Source of the DNA: Bacteroidia bacterium
GTDB lineage: Bacteria; Bacteroidota; Bacteroidia; J057; JADKCL01
Length of the DNA: 64,000 bases
NCBI GenBank assembly: GCA_020635905.1
Contig: JACJYV010000003.1
Location: 124,001-188,000, forward strand
Direction of reading: 5' to 3'
In this document: positions 49,169-57,737 of the stretch, in pieces
Numbering within the stretch: position 1 is the first letter of the stretch
Layout: the number at the start of each line of letters is the position of its first letter
The notes under the pieces: generated by a model
The model's database searches: none
What the model was told of the DNA's origin: nothing
Seen by the model: the letters and a program-made list of their open reading frames with translations, nothing else
Position numbers and translations under genes: made by a program

Positions 49169-49651
49169 ATGAAAACCGAATTCCAGACCATTGCCGAGAT
49201 CTTTGATTACGGTCGCAAGCTTTTCCGTCACCACCTGGACAAAGTTCCCGAAGCCCACCTGCACACGCGTTTGAAAATGGGTGATTATGAGGTGAATTCT
49301 GCCTACTGGATTGCCTGCCATTGTACCTGGGCCGAGAACGACCTTTTGCTGCAGGCAACCTCTGGCCCCCTCCCCTTTCTTCCCTATTTTGACCAGTATT
49401 CCTACGGCACAGACCCGGCGAAGATTACCGAATTCATGCCCTGGCCTGAAGTGCTGCAAATGATGGACCTGGTCCATAATACGGCCATGAGTTGGCTGAA
49501 AAGCCGCCCGGATTCTGAATTGGATGAGGAAGTCAACATTTCTGAGACCTGGCGGACCACCCGCAGGGTGGCCTTGTATCATGCCATTCGGCATGAAAGT
49601 ATGCATACGGGCAATCTGGCCTGGATTCTGAAGGGAGTCGTTAGTCCTTAG
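49169..49651 (+). CDS. DinB-family protein
   Basis: A 160-residue four-helix-bundle protein of the DinB/YfiT superfamily. Candidate metal ligands are His51 (IACHCTWAEN) and the HxxxHxxxH set His138, His142 and His146 (YHAIRHESMHTGNL), matching the three-His metal site of the family. Members are metal-dependent enzymes such as thiol transferases (some use bacillithiol, which bshA in this window would supply) or proteins of unknown role. The ATG at 49169 begins the normal N-terminus (MKTEFQTIAEIFDYGRKLF). A single-gene unit. Confidence 0.88.
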   Translation: MKTEFQTIAEIFDYGRKLFRHHLDKVPEAHLHTRLKMGDYEVNSAYWIACHCTWAENDLLLQATSGPLPFLPYFDQYSYGTDPAKITEFMPWPEVLQMMDLVHNTAMSWLKSRPDSELDEEVNISETWRTTRRVALYHAIRHESMHTGNLAWILKGVVSP

Positions 49652-49683
49652 ATTCTATATGTTAGGCTCTTAGGGCGTCGTAA

Positions 49684-49701
49684 GCGACAACAAGTTGTCG
49701 C
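49684..49701. terminator. Hairpin after the DinB-family gene
   Basis: A perfect 8-bp inverted repeat, GCGACAAC-AA-GTTGTCGC, 33 bp after the stop codon. It is followed by AAAATTTAAATTT rather than a T run, so it is a weak terminator candidate. Confidence 0.45.
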
Positions 49702-49947
49702 AAAATTTAAATTTGGTAGTTAGTTTTTGGGGTGCCCTGGCCGGGCAGGCCTTCTTTTTTAGAAAAAGAAGCAAAAAGCGCCAAAACCTGAACCCTGCCC
49801 CATCACACCACGGACCCAGCACACAAAGCCCCCAGCCGCCCACTCCCATCCCTCAAGGCCGCCCCCTGGTTTTGGCAAGGCCACCCCACCCTGGTTGGCT
49901 TCGCCAAAATACACCCCCGCTTCGCGGCTTCAATCCCCTGGATTGAT
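49702..49947. other. GC-rich non-coding spacer
   Basis: No protein-like frame. Contains a short G/C-rich hairpin followed by TTCTTTTTT (about 49735-49764), possibly the real terminator of the DinB-family gene, then a C-rich stretch (49800-49935) leading into the dispersed repeat. Confidence 0.4.
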
Positions 49948-50106
49948 TTAGATTTTAGAGAATGGCGGACTTAGGCCCTGGAAATGATTGTTTGGGGGCT
50001 TCAGCCCCCAAACGGGTGTGTCCATGTGATCTCACATTGGCCTGAATCCATAAAAGGCTGAACCAGCCATTGAAATGAATCCATTGGGGTGGGTTTTACC
50101 CCCCCC
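49948..50106 (+). repeat. Dispersed structured intergenic repeat, copy B
   Basis: Inverted relative copy of 5184-5341. From left to right: TTAGATTTTAGAGA, GGGGGCTTCAGCCCCC, an ATGTGATCTCACAT palindrome, GGCTGAACCAGCC and GGGTGGGTTTTACCC. Differences from copy A fall mostly outside the hairpin stems or keep pairing, which suggests the structures matter. It ends about 65 bp upstream of the gene at 50173. Unlike copy A it has no 27-bp tandem repeat next to it. Confidence 0.85.
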
Positions 50107-50172
50107 TTAGAGGAAAGCCGTAAGATTTTAAAGGTTAGATGTTAGAAAATAGAGATTAAGGGGATTGAAGGC

Positions 50173-50673
50173 ATGAAAGGTGTGTTTGAGCCATCCTGCT
50201 ACTTATACCGTCCCTCTGAAAAGGGCCTGGAACTTTACCTGGGTGATTTTACCACACTTGATGCCCTACGCATTCTGCATCCTGACACCCGGGTTGAATC
50301 CATCATTGTGGGGGCGTCCTCTTACCAAAATTATGGGTGGGCGACTGAAAAAGAATTCCCCGCCTGGCAAACCGTGGGTGAGATCGTCACATTTCTGGAG
50401 CAGGAAGGGGAATTTGGGCTGATTGAGTTTGAGGTCAGATTGGCAGGCCTGGGAAGTCTGAGAACCCATGACGATGGGGAATGTCATTTCCTTCTGCATG
50501 AAAAAGGCGATCTGGCGCGGATAATCCGTCAGGTCGCTCCTCCTGCCTGGCAGGACAAACTGATTGCCGGGCTCCTGCAATTTCCCGGCCTCTACCTGAC
50601 TTTGGATTCTAAGGGTAATCTGAAAAGGTATGCCAGCTTTGAGCAGTACCTGAAGGCAGTTGCAGGGCAATAA
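50173..50673 (+). CDS. Protein of unknown function
   Basis: 166 residues, no family recognised. It is soluble, with no signal peptide or membrane helix, and has a mixed alpha/beta look. Notable parts are DFTTLDALRILHPDTRVESI near the N-terminus and the HDDGECHFLLHEKGDLARII segment in the middle. The ATG at 50173 is the first in frame and the codon pattern holds throughout. It stands alone, between the dispersed repeat and the convergent TonB receptor gene. Confidence 0.7.
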   Translation: MKGVFEPSCYLYRPSEKGLELYLGDFTTLDALRILHPDTRVESIIVGASSYQNYGWATEKEFPAWQTVGEIVTFLEQEGEFGLIEFEVRLAGLGSLRTHDDGECHFLLHEKGDLARIIRQVAPPAWQDKLIAGLLQFPGLYLTLDSKGNLKRYASFEQYLKAVAGQ

Positions 50674-50721
50674 AAAGAAAAAATCAACCCTGGGATTAAC
50701 TCAAACATTCACCCAATCACC

Positions 50722-53151
50722 CTAAAACTTCGCCTGCACCGTCACATAAAAGCTTCTGCCGTCCGAAGGGATAATCCCGGGGCCTGGATAGGCGGCGGCG
50801 CGGCGGGTGAAATACAGGTTATTGGTGAGGTTGTTGAGGCCGCCTTCAAAGGTGAGCATGCGCCATTTGTAGCTCAGGGACAGGTCGGTGACGTAATAGG
50901 CTGGCACCAGGCCATTGACTGCGTTGGGGGAATAAGTGGAATTGGTGGCGTCGGTAAAATGCTGGCCTGTGTAGCTGAATTGCCAGCTGGCTTTGAAGGA
51001 TTTCCAGGCGAAATTCAGGCCGGTTTTGAAGGTAATGGAAGGAACCAACTCCACCTTTTTGTTGTTGATAGCTATTTCGTCTGAATGGATGTAGCGGGCG
51101 TCGATCAGGGCCAGGTTGGAAAAGAGAGCCAGGCTCCAGGGAAACTCCCGCCCCTTGATCAGGCGCAGCAGGTCCATTTCCACGAAAGATTCCACCCCCA
51201 GATTGCGGCTGTCGGCCACATTGGTACGGTAACGATAGGTATTGAAAGTGAGGGAATCAGATTTCAGCACCAACCCGATCCGGTCTTTGTACCAGAGGTA
51301 AAACAGACTGACATCATAAGTCAGCAGTTTGCCCAATTCGCCCCGGATTCCGAGATCAGAATTGAAGCCTTTCTCGTCTTGCAGGTTTTCATCAATGCGA
51401 AAATTGGGATTGGCAATGCGCAGGTCATTGAAGTTGATGGCGCGGTAATTTTGAGAGAAATTTCCATAAATCTCCAGGCCTGCTTTGGGCTTGAAACTGG
51501 CTCCCAGTCCCATCAGAACCAGATTGCGGGTACGTTGTTTGGCATCGTTGGTACGCTGCTCAAAGATAATATTGCCCGCAAGGTCTGTGGCACGGTCCAC
51601 AAAATATCCAGCTGAAGAGGTGTAGATGTGTTCGAAGCGGATTCCCGGGGTCAGGCTGAAATGGGGGGTGAGGGCAAACATGTTTTCCGCAAAAGCAGCG
51701 ATGTTGCGGCTCGGAAAGTGGTAATCAGAATCAAGGGAATCGGGCTGGAGGAAGTAAAAATCGGGTCCGTAGCCGTCATTGGCGTTGCCCTGTTGATTGA
51801 TGGCGTAGCCCTGGTAGTAGCGGGCGCCCACCAACAAGGCAGAGGGGTTACCCCGCAGGTCATATTTGTGGATGAGTCGGGTTTCGTTGCCAAAATTGCG
51901 AAAGTATCCATGGATCAGGTTGCGCTCCTGGAGGGGATCCACCCGACTGATCAGGCCGAGAAAGCCCAGGGCGTCGCGGTTGGCCAGCAGGCCAAAGTTG
52001 CGCACATTGAGCTTGGTGCGGGCGTTGAATTTATAATCTGCGGTCAGAGCAGCCAGGTTCCACTGCACCTGAAACCAGTTGCGCTCACGAATGGACTGGC
52101 GGGGATTCTGGTTGAATAGGGCATCTGTCAGCCCGCCGGGCTGCTGGGCAATGTAGTCCATGAAGGTGTATTCCAGCCCGAATGAAAGCCTTTTGCTGGC
52201 CGCCAGGCGCATTCCCCCAAAGGCGGTGTGCACCCGAAAACCAGAATTGGGACGCCACCCGTTGCCCCGTTTGAACTGGTAAAATCCGTAGTAATTCAAT
52301 TTCCCCACCGTGCCCCCCAGGCTGTTGAAGGAGTTGAAAAGGCCCCACGATCCGGCTGTCTGGCGGGTGGTAAACTGGATTTTTCGGTCCCGTGGACCTT
52401 CTTTGAAAACGAAGTTGAGCATGCCGCCAAACTGGGTGCCGTACTGAAGGGAAGCTGCTCCCCGCACCACTTCAATGCGTTCCAGGGCCTCGGTGGGAGG
52501 TGTGTAATAACTTTCCGGGTAACCCAGGGCGTCAGCTGAGATGTCGTAACCATTCTGACGGGAGTTGAAATTGGAGGTGCGATTGGGGCTGAGGCCGCGT
52601 CCGCCAATGCCAAGTTGCAGGCCCGCGCCGTCACTTTCCCAGATATTGAGGCCTGCCACCCGGCTAAAAACCTGACGGGCATTATTGGTGGCCAGATTGG
52701 CAGTCAATCCGTCGATGCGAATGACTTCATTTTTCTTGCCGGCATAAATCCCCATGCCATCCACCGCACTCAGGCGATCCAGCCCCAGACCGCTGTTTTC
52801 CTCCTCAATCACTACTGCTTCGAGCAGATAATTGAGGCTGTCAAACTGAAAATCTGCCCGCTTACGCTCCCCTTCAGTCAATGAAATGAGCTGTGATTTG
52901 GGCACAAATCCAGGCTGGCGCACCAGCACTTTGTACTTGCCTGCCTTCAATTCCTCAAACTGAAATTCCCCCCGGATATCCGTTTCGACCACTTCACCCA
53001 ATGGTTCCAGAATCACCTCCACATTTTGCACCGCCTTTCCGTATTCCTTGTCAGTGATTTTACCAAAGATGGAGGCATTTTGCCCGGTCAAGGTATTTCC
53101 CAGCACGACAAACAGGCCCAGCATGGCGATTTTGAAAGTAGTGTACTTCAT
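50722..53151 (-). CDS. TonB-dependent outer-membrane receptor (iron-type)
   Basis: 809 residues. A signal peptide (1-23) is followed by a carboxypeptidase-regulatory-like N-terminal extension (about 27-105; GKITDKEYGKAVQNVEVILE), a plug domain (about 125-260; NARQVFSRVAGLNIWE ... LERIEVVRGAASLQYGTQFGG) and a 22-strand-type barrel ending in Phe (VTVQAKF). It resembles FecA-type ferric-citrate or siderophore receptors. It is the last gene of a four-gene operon with DUF4856, imelysin-like and HTTM proteins, and overlaps the HTTM stop by 4 nt (ATGA). Energy-coupled import of a ferric complex across the outer membrane is the likely role; the ligand is not known. Confidence 0.92.
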   Translation of the reverse strand: MKYTTFKIAMLGLFVVLGNTLTGQNASIFGKITDKEYGKAVQNVEVILEPLGEVVETDIRGEFQFEELKAGKYKVLVRQPGFVPKSQLISLTEGERKRADFQFDSLNYLLEAVVIEEENSGLGLDRLSAVDGMGIYAGKKNEVIRIDGLTANLATNNARQVFSRVAGLNIWESDGAGLQLGIGGRGLSPNRTSNFNSRQNGYDISADALGYPESYYTPPTEALERIEVVRGAASLQYGTQFGGMLNFVFKEGPRDRKIQFTTRQTAGSWGLFNSFNSLGGTVGKLNYYGFYQFKRGNGWRPNSGFRVHTAFGGMRLAASKRLSFGLEYTFMDYIAQQPGGLTDALFNQNPRQSIRERNWFQVQWNLAALTADYKFNARTKLNVRNFGLLANRDALGFLGLISRVDPLQERNLIHGYFRNFGNETRLIHKYDLRGNPSALLVGARYYQGYAINQQGNANDGYGPDFYFLQPDSLDSDYHFPSRNIAAFAENMFALTPHFSLTPGIRFEHIYTSSAGYFVDRATDLAGNIIFEQRTNDAKQRTRNLVLMGLGASFKPKAGLEIYGNFSQNYRAINFNDLRIANPNFRIDENLQDEKGFNSDLGIRGELGKLLTYDVSLFYLWYKDRIGLVLKSDSLTFNTYRYRTNVADSRNLGVESFVEMDLLRLIKGREFPWSLALFSNLALIDARYIHSDEIAINNKKVELVPSITFKTGLNFAWKSFKASWQFSYTGQHFTDATNSTYSPNAVNGLVPAYYVTDLSLSYKWRMLTFEGGLNNLTNNLYFTRRAAAYPGPGIIPSDGRSFYVTVQAKF

Positions 53152-54584
53152 TTGAACGCCAGTTTGGTTTCCGGGTAAGGATAGGGCAATATCCAGGTTT
53201 TGTGGGCGAATCCATCTTCCACCTGAGTCAGATCCTGGTTGGGATCGATGAAAAGGCGACTGCCTTTGCCGTTGAGGGTAACATACACTTCGGCCCTTAC
53301 GGCAGGATTTTCCAATCCTTTGGCCGAGAATTCATCCTGCAGGAAATGGGCAAATTCCAGGATCATATCAGGCTGGGTAGCCATCATTTTCTCCTGATTG
53401 GGGGTCAGATATTCTCCCGGGCTCACTTCTGTTTCGCCTCCAGAAACCCGGTCCTTAACATAAAAGGTGGCGTAGCCAGCCTTTTCCATCAGCATGACCC
53501 GCCAGGAGAAGCGAAATCCCTCCTCCGTCCAGAATAATTCACCCGGGTAAGCCAGGTAACGGAACGGCAGGACCATCTGGAGGAGAAAAAAGGCCAAAAG
53601 CAAAGGTTTGGCAAAAGCAGTAAATAGCTTCTTAGAATCGGGCAAAGGGTTATTTCCAGGGTAATTTCCTTTCACAATTCCATTCCTGAACCCAACCAGC
53701 CGCATTACCCGCAGGTGAAAGGAAGCGGGGAAGAATATCAGGGTGGAAAGGATCATGATCCACGGAAACATGCCGATCTGAAAGAGGCTCCAGGTCATGA
53801 GGTGAAAGCCAATTACCGCCAGATAGGCCCAGGGACGGGTCTTTTTGAAGAGCAGGAAAAAGGGCACCAGCAGGTCGTATAAAGCACCTCCCCAGGCAAA
53901 GGCAAAGGCGGTTTTAGGGAATTGAAACAACCAGCCAATCAGGGGGAAATCGCTGTGCAAGGGCAGCCACAGGCGAAGCGGCATGGCTTCAAAGAGCCAT
54001 TCAGGATTCAGTTTGGCCACCCCGGCGAGGAAATAAACCAACCCCAGTTGCAGCCGAATGCTTCCCACTGTCCAGCGGGGCACTTCGGTTAGTTTGAGGG
54101 CAGGTCGCCGCCACACATCCAAAGAAAAGAAACGGTGAGCTGGCAAAAAGATCAGCAAAAAGGCCACCAGACTGATGAAATAGTAGTGATTCAGGTAATT
54201 GGCTTTGTCGATCAGTTCGCTGTAGGTGAAACTGAGGAAAAACAGAACGCTGGAAATGCGGTAAAATGCCCCCAAAGCGACCAAAAGGGCGCTGAGCGCC
54301 ATGATTCCATAAAGCAAATACATGCCCGATTCACCCAGGGCCTTTACCCAGGCAAAGCCATAGTAGGTAAAATGGAATTGAGGCTCAATGTACTGGGCTT
54401 CAATCCAGCCGTTCCAGGCAAAGCGCAGGATGCTGAACAGCATGACACCCCCGAATAAAACCCGAAACATCGCCAAAGGGGCGATGGAAACCGGGGCCTG
54501 AAGCCAGACTCGAAGGGATGATATGGGAGAATTTGCCTGCAAATTAATCCCCGTCGTTGTCCTGGTAGGTAATGAGAATGCCAA
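53148..54584 (-). CDS. HTTM-domain membrane protein (vitamin K-dependent carboxylase-like)
   Basis: 478 residues with many transmembrane segments between about 45 and 350 and a periplasmic-type C-terminal domain. Features shared with the gamma-carboxylase/HTTM family are RVLFGGVMLFSILRF, the FQIGMFPWIMILSTLIFFP helix, and the tail motifs WTEEGFRFSWRVMLMEK and VYVTLNGKGSRLFIDPNQDL. Eukaryotic relatives carboxylate glutamates; the bacterial substrate is unknown. The frame opens at ATG 54584, overlapping imelysin by 41 nt; a TTG at about 54543 just after the imelysin stop is an alternative start. The position between imelysin and the TonB receptor points to a role in the same metal-uptake pathway. 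Confidence 0.88.
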   Translation of the reverse strand: MAFSLPTRTTTGINLQANSPISSLRVWLQAPVSIAPLAMFRVLFGGVMLFSILRFAWNGWIEAQYIEPQFHFTYYGFAWVKALGESGMYLLYGIMALSALLVALGAFYRISSVLFFLSFTYSELIDKANYLNHYYFISLVAFLLIFLPAHRFFSLDVWRRPALKLTEVPRWTVGSIRLQLGLVYFLAGVAKLNPEWLFEAMPLRLWLPLHSDFPLIGWLFQFPKTAFAFAWGGALYDLLVPFFLLFKKTRPWAYLAVIGFHLMTWSLFQIGMFPWIMILSTLIFFPASFHLRVMRLVGFRNGIVKGNYPGNNPLPDSKKLFTAFAKPLLLAFFLLQMVLPFRYLAYPGELFWTEEGFRFSWRVMLMEKAGYATFYVKDRVSGGETEVSPGEYLTPNQEKMMATQPDMILEFAHFLQDEFSAKGLENPAVRAEVYVTLNGKGSRLFIDPNQDLTQVEDGFAHKTWILPYPYPETKLAFK

Positions 54585-55677
54585 GGGCAGAAGCCATGTC
54601 CGTTTTAGTCAGGATGATCAGCTTTTGAATCTCGCTGTGAAGCAGATTCAGGTCGGCAGGATCACTCACCACTTTATCTGAAAGGGTACCCGTCAGACCC
54701 TGGGCCAAGCTATTTACCGTCTGGAACTGGGATTTCAGAACCTCAGCCAGAGGTTGACCGTTGGAGGTCACGTCCAGGCCCTGCAGGATCTGATAGAGGC
54801 TGTGGGAGGTCTGATTGGGTTGGGTAGTGCCGTTGTAAAGTTCCTCCAGCCAGCTCAACTGGGTCTGAAGAAAGTAAAGGGATTGCTTTGAATAAAAGGC
54901 CTCCACCTTGTCGGGCAGGGGCGAACCCAGGGTCTTTTTGCCCAGGGGGATGCCAATGCGGGCATTTTTGATCATCTCAAGTTGGAAATTGAATTGATTT
55001 ACCCAATCACTCATGGCGCTGCCTGCACCCGTGCCCTCGTCGCTGGCAAAAGTGGCGGCATAGCCTGCCGCCCATTCATTGCTGACCGTGCCGGTCAGGC
55101 TGGCAATCTCAGCAGCCAGGGCCTGCAAATACTGACCCCGCAGGGGCTGGTTTTGAAAATCGCTCACCACCTGCTGCTCCGTGGGATAATTGAGGAGGTA
55201 ATCCAGGGCTGGAAAGCCCTTGGCGTCGACATTGGCCGCGGTGGCCAGATCCCAGGTGCCATTGATGACATTCGTTCTGATCTGGGCAGTATCCGTGGGA
55301 AAGGTATTGAGGTTGCTGCGCAGAGCATAGGTTTCTGAAGGCCCAAAGGCAAATACTTCGCATTTTTGCCAGTAGTACCAGGTCAGCAGATAACTGGTTT
55401 GCAGAAGGTCCAGATTTTGGTCTGTGGGAGATTGCACAAAGCTGTCCACCCGCTCCTGCAATTCCGCGGCGCTCACCTGCAATACAGTGAATTGGTCAGC
55501 GGCTTCATTGCCCACGTAGGTCAGCAGGGCCGCTTTGTCGTACTGGATCGGGTCTGGACCCGAGCCTTTACAGGAAAAAAGGGCGACCAGCAAAGCCAGT
55601 CCCCCGAGTAAGGAAAGGGTAAGTGAAAGTCCTCCCCTGCTCTTTCCACATGTACAGGTTTCCTTGCTGCAACTCAT
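54544..55677 (-). CDS. Imelysin-family (IrpA-like) lipoprotein
   Basis: About 377 residues. A hydrophobic segment ends in the lipobox LFSC, followed by KGSGPDP, so it is a lipoprotein in the periplasm or at the cell surface. The body is the helical imelysin/peptidase M75 fold, with WYYWQKCEVFAFGPSE, GFPALDYLL and a repeat-like second half (WLEELYNGT). These proteins are iron-regulated and needed for iron uptake in several bacteria. The classic GxHxxE motif is replaced by GFPALD. ATG 55677, 2 nt after the DUF4856 stop, gives MSCSKETCTC; an ATG at 55701 overlapping that gene is the alternative. The N-terminal Cys run before the membrane segment is unusual. Confidence 0.88.
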   Translation of the reverse strand: MSCSKETCTCGKSRGGLSLTLSLLGGLALLVALFSCKGSGPDPIQYDKAALLTYVGNEAADQFTVLQVSAAELQERVDSFVQSPTDQNLDLLQTSYLLTWYYWQKCEVFAFGPSETYALRSNLNTFPTDTAQIRTNVINGTWDLATAANVDAKGFPALDYLLNYPTEQQVVSDFQNQPLRGQYLQALAAEIASLTGTVSNEWAAGYAATFASDEGTGAGSAMSDWVNQFNFQLEMIKNARIGIPLGKKTLGSPLPDKVEAFYSKQSLYFLQTQLSWLEELYNGTTQPNQTSHSLYQILQGLDVTSNGQPLAEVLKSQFQTVNSLAQGLTGTLSDKVVSDPADLNLLHSEIQKLIILTKTDMASALGILITYQDNDGD

Positions 55678-55678
55678 A

Positions 55679-56767
55679 TTATAAGGCGTTTTTATATTCA
55701 TCCAGCCCCAAAATACTGCTCAACTGGTCCCGCGCCTGGGTCAACCCGGTTTGGGTGACCTGGTAAAAATTGGAGCCAATCAGGTTGAGGATGTCGTTGA
55801 TCTGGGTGGTGGTAATGCTTGCTTCGGGATTGTATTTGAGCGCCCGGATAAAACCGACTCCTTCTGAAAGGGCATGTGAACGTATGGCGTCATCAGCCAG
55901 ATTGTCGTTGGCACGATTAAGGTAATGGATAGCCCCCGCGGCAAAAACCAACTCAATATTGCGGCGAATGATGGGTACCATGGCATCTTTGGTTTCCATG
56001 TCGTCGTTGGAAATGGCAGCCCGGCCATAGGTCCAGGAAGTCATGAGGGTGGAACTGAATTGCATCACAGGTTCGAATTCATCGCAATACTCCCCAATGA
56101 AATACAGGTCGCTGGTATTGGTGGGATAGTCAAAGGGCACCCCAAAATATCCAAAAGCCTCATCCCAGTGATGCTCCATGGCTGTACCCTGACCAGCCAC
56201 GGGGGTGGTATTGTCCACGGTGGGGCCAATTTGGTCGTCGCTCAGATAAACGGCAGTCATCTGATAATACAAAACGGCGCCCATGATTCCTTTTTCGATA
56301 ATCTCCTGCAGATCCTGACCGTTGGCATCCAGGAGGTAATGGCTGGCGCTGGTGGGCGAGGTTACAATCCCGGCTTGTCCGTTCGAGCCTGCAACCTGCG
56401 ACTGGCTGGCCAGGGCCAGATTGTCCATCCAGCCGAGAATCTCAGTAGTGTCAAGGTAAAAGCATTTGCTTTGCAGGGATTTGCCGCTGGTATTGAATTC
56501 GCTGTCTGAAAATGGCGCATTGGCATTGGCAAACATATTGCGAATCAGGGAGGCATCCAGCACCGTACCCTGGTTTTTGCCGGTCTTCATGTAGGCGACC
56601 ATTTCCTCCAGCATTCCCAGGCGGGTCTGCTGGCCCGAAATGTCCACGTTGCTAAAGGAATAGGTATCTGGAACTTCATATCCACATTCGCCATCTTTGC
56701 ACTTGCAGGCGCTCAGGAAAAGAATGGAAGCTGCGACCAGGAAGGCAAGAATATTTTTGGTGCTCAT
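55679..56767 (-). CDS. DUF4856-family lipoprotein
   Basis: 362 residues. The signal sequence ends at the lipobox (LSAC, Cys about 21) followed by KCKDGECGYEVP. The body shows the DUF4856 pattern: YSFSNVDISGQQTRLGMLEEM, YMKTG, and GTAMEHHWDEAFGYFGVP. The His-His-x-x-Asp-Glu set in that motif could bind metal; this is an inference. It is the first gene of the iron-type operon, directly after the promoter at 56811-56841 and the operator at 56783-56805. DUF4856 proteins regularly accompany imelysins in Bacteroidota; their biochemical role is not established. Confidence 0.9.
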   Translation of the reverse strand: MSTKNILAFLVAASILFLSACKCKDGECGYEVPDTYSFSNVDISGQQTRLGMLEEMVAYMKTGKNQGTVLDASLIRNMFANANAPFSDSEFNTSGKSLQSKCFYLDTTEILGWMDNLALASQSQVAGSNGQAGIVTSPTSASHYLLDANGQDLQEIIEKGIMGAVLYYQMTAVYLSDDQIGPTVDNTTPVAGQGTAMEHHWDEAFGYFGVPFDYPTNTSDLYFIGEYCDEFEPVMQFSSTLMTSWTYGRAAISNDDMETKDAMVPIIRRNIELVFAAGAIHYLNRANDNLADDAIRSHALSEGVGFIRALKYNPEASITTTQINDILNLIGSNFYQVTQTGLTQARDQLSSILGLDEYKNAL

Positions 56768-56782
56768 AATTTATCTCATTTC

Positions 56783-56805
56783 TTATTTAGACTAATTCTA
56801 AATAA
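56783..56805. promoter_or_regulatory. Operator: 9-5-9 inverted repeat before the iron operon
   Basis: TTATTTAGA-N5-TCTAAATAA is a perfect inverted repeat, 15 bp upstream of the DUF4856 ATG and about 5 bp downstream of the -7 box, so it should cover the start of transcription. The identical half-sites and spacing occur at 57715-57737. A metal-responsive repressor (DtxR/IdeR or Fur type) is the likely ligand; this is inferred from context. Confidence 0.8.
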
Positions 56806-56810
56806 CAAGA

Positions 56811-56841
56811 CAAATGTAGGCTGCCTGTATGATTGAAGCAA
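56811..56841 (-). promoter_or_regulatory. Bacteroidota-type promoter of the DUF4856-imelysin-HTTM-TonB receptor operon
   Basis: On the minus strand a -7 box TACATTTG (56818-56811) perfectly matches TAnnTTTG, with TTG at 56841-56839 separated by 20 nt, the normal spacing for the -33 element. The operator begins about 5 nt downstream. Confidence 0.7.
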
Positions 56842-57052
56842 TCGTAGAGGTTAGGGATTTTTGCAAATGGCAGTTTTAGGTAGGAAGTACCTAAGTTTGG
56901 GTAGAGCAGCCAAGGCATGCCCTGGCTGTATCTAAAGGTAAAGCGGTACCTTAATGAAGGGAACGGGGATGGGTTCGGGTGTTGAGAACATGCATGGAGT
57001 TTGGGAAATTGGTTAAACCGCAAACCGTAAACTGCAGGACCGTGAACGGTCC

Positions 57053-57709
57053 TTAATTAGACCCAACCATACCCGATTGCATCGCATAAAGAATCATCTC
57101 TGAAGCGGAATTGATGCCCAGCTTTTTCATGATGTTTTTGCGGTGGGTATAGACGGTGTGGGTGCTGAGAAACAGGGTATTGGCTATGTTTTTGGTGGAC
57201 ATGCCCCCCGCTACCAGGCGGATAATTTCCGTTTCTCGGGCAGTCAGGATGGAAGGTTCACAGTCTGGCTCCTGATCGGGAACCTGGTGCACCTGCTTTT
57301 GCAGAATGATATCCAAAATGGTGTTGCAGAAGAATTTTTCCTCGCGGTGGGTGGCGTAAATGGCGTTCTGAATTTCCCGCTGGGAGCAGGATTTGGTCAG
57401 GAAACAAGTGACTCCAAGTTGCAAGGCCTGGAAGATATTATCCTTATTGGTGTCGCTGGTAATTACGATCAGTTGAGGCTGGGGAATGGCCTGCTGCAGC
57501 TTGCCGATGTCTTCCAGAGAAAATTTGCCCGGCTGGTGATAGTCGAGAATCACGAGATCAGGCTTCAGTTCGGGCAGCTTTTCAAACAGCTGACCAGAGT
57601 TCTGGGCTTCGCCCACCAGGAGCAATTCTTCCTGACCCTCAATCAGACGGCTGAGGCCCGCACGGGTCAGGTACTGGGAATCTGCAATAAGAATTCGGAC
57701 TGGTTTCAT
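57053..57709 (-). CDS. NarL/LuxR-type response regulator, no adjacent kinase
   Basis: 218 residues. A receiver domain (1 to about 120) has phospho-acceptor Asp56 (LVILDYHQPG), Thr84 (VITSD) and Lys106 (FLTKS). The usual acidic pair near the N-terminus is Asp10-Ser11 instead of Asp-Asp or Glu-Asp. A LuxR-type helix-turn-helix follows at about 150-212 (LTARETEIIRLVAGGMSTKNIA ... HTVYTHRKNIMKKLGI). No sensor kinase is beside it. The 9-5-9 operator shared with the iron operon lies 5 bp upstream of its ATG, so both units are likely controlled by the same regulator. Confidence 0.92.
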   Translation of the reverse strand: MKPVRILIADSQYLTRAGLSRLIEGQEELLLVGEAQNSGQLFEKLPELKPDLVILDYHQPGKFSLEDIGKLQQAIPQPQLIVITSDTNKDNIFQALQLGVTCFLTKSCSQREIQNAIYATHREEKFFCNTILDIILQKQVHQVPDQEPDCEPSILTARETEIIRLVAGGMSTKNIANTLFLSTHTVYTHRKNIMKKLGINSASEMILYAMQSGMVGSN

Positions 57710-57714
57710 GGCCT

Positions 57715-57737
57715 TTATTTAGAACGGTTCTAAATAA
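57715..57737. promoter_or_regulatory. Operator: 9-5-9 inverted repeat before the response regulator
   Basis: TTATTTAGA-ACGGT-TCTAAATAA; the symmetry extends to 11-1-11 (TTATTTAGAAC-G-GTTCTAAATAA). Half-sites and spacing are identical to 56783-56805. It sits immediately before the start codon, over the ribosome-binding region. A weak -7-like TAATTTG lies upstream at 57758-57764. Confidence 0.78.

Noticed and set aside
49103..49606. Minus-strand frame of 167 residues
   Set aside because: Antisense to the DinB-family gene, which has the family His residues.
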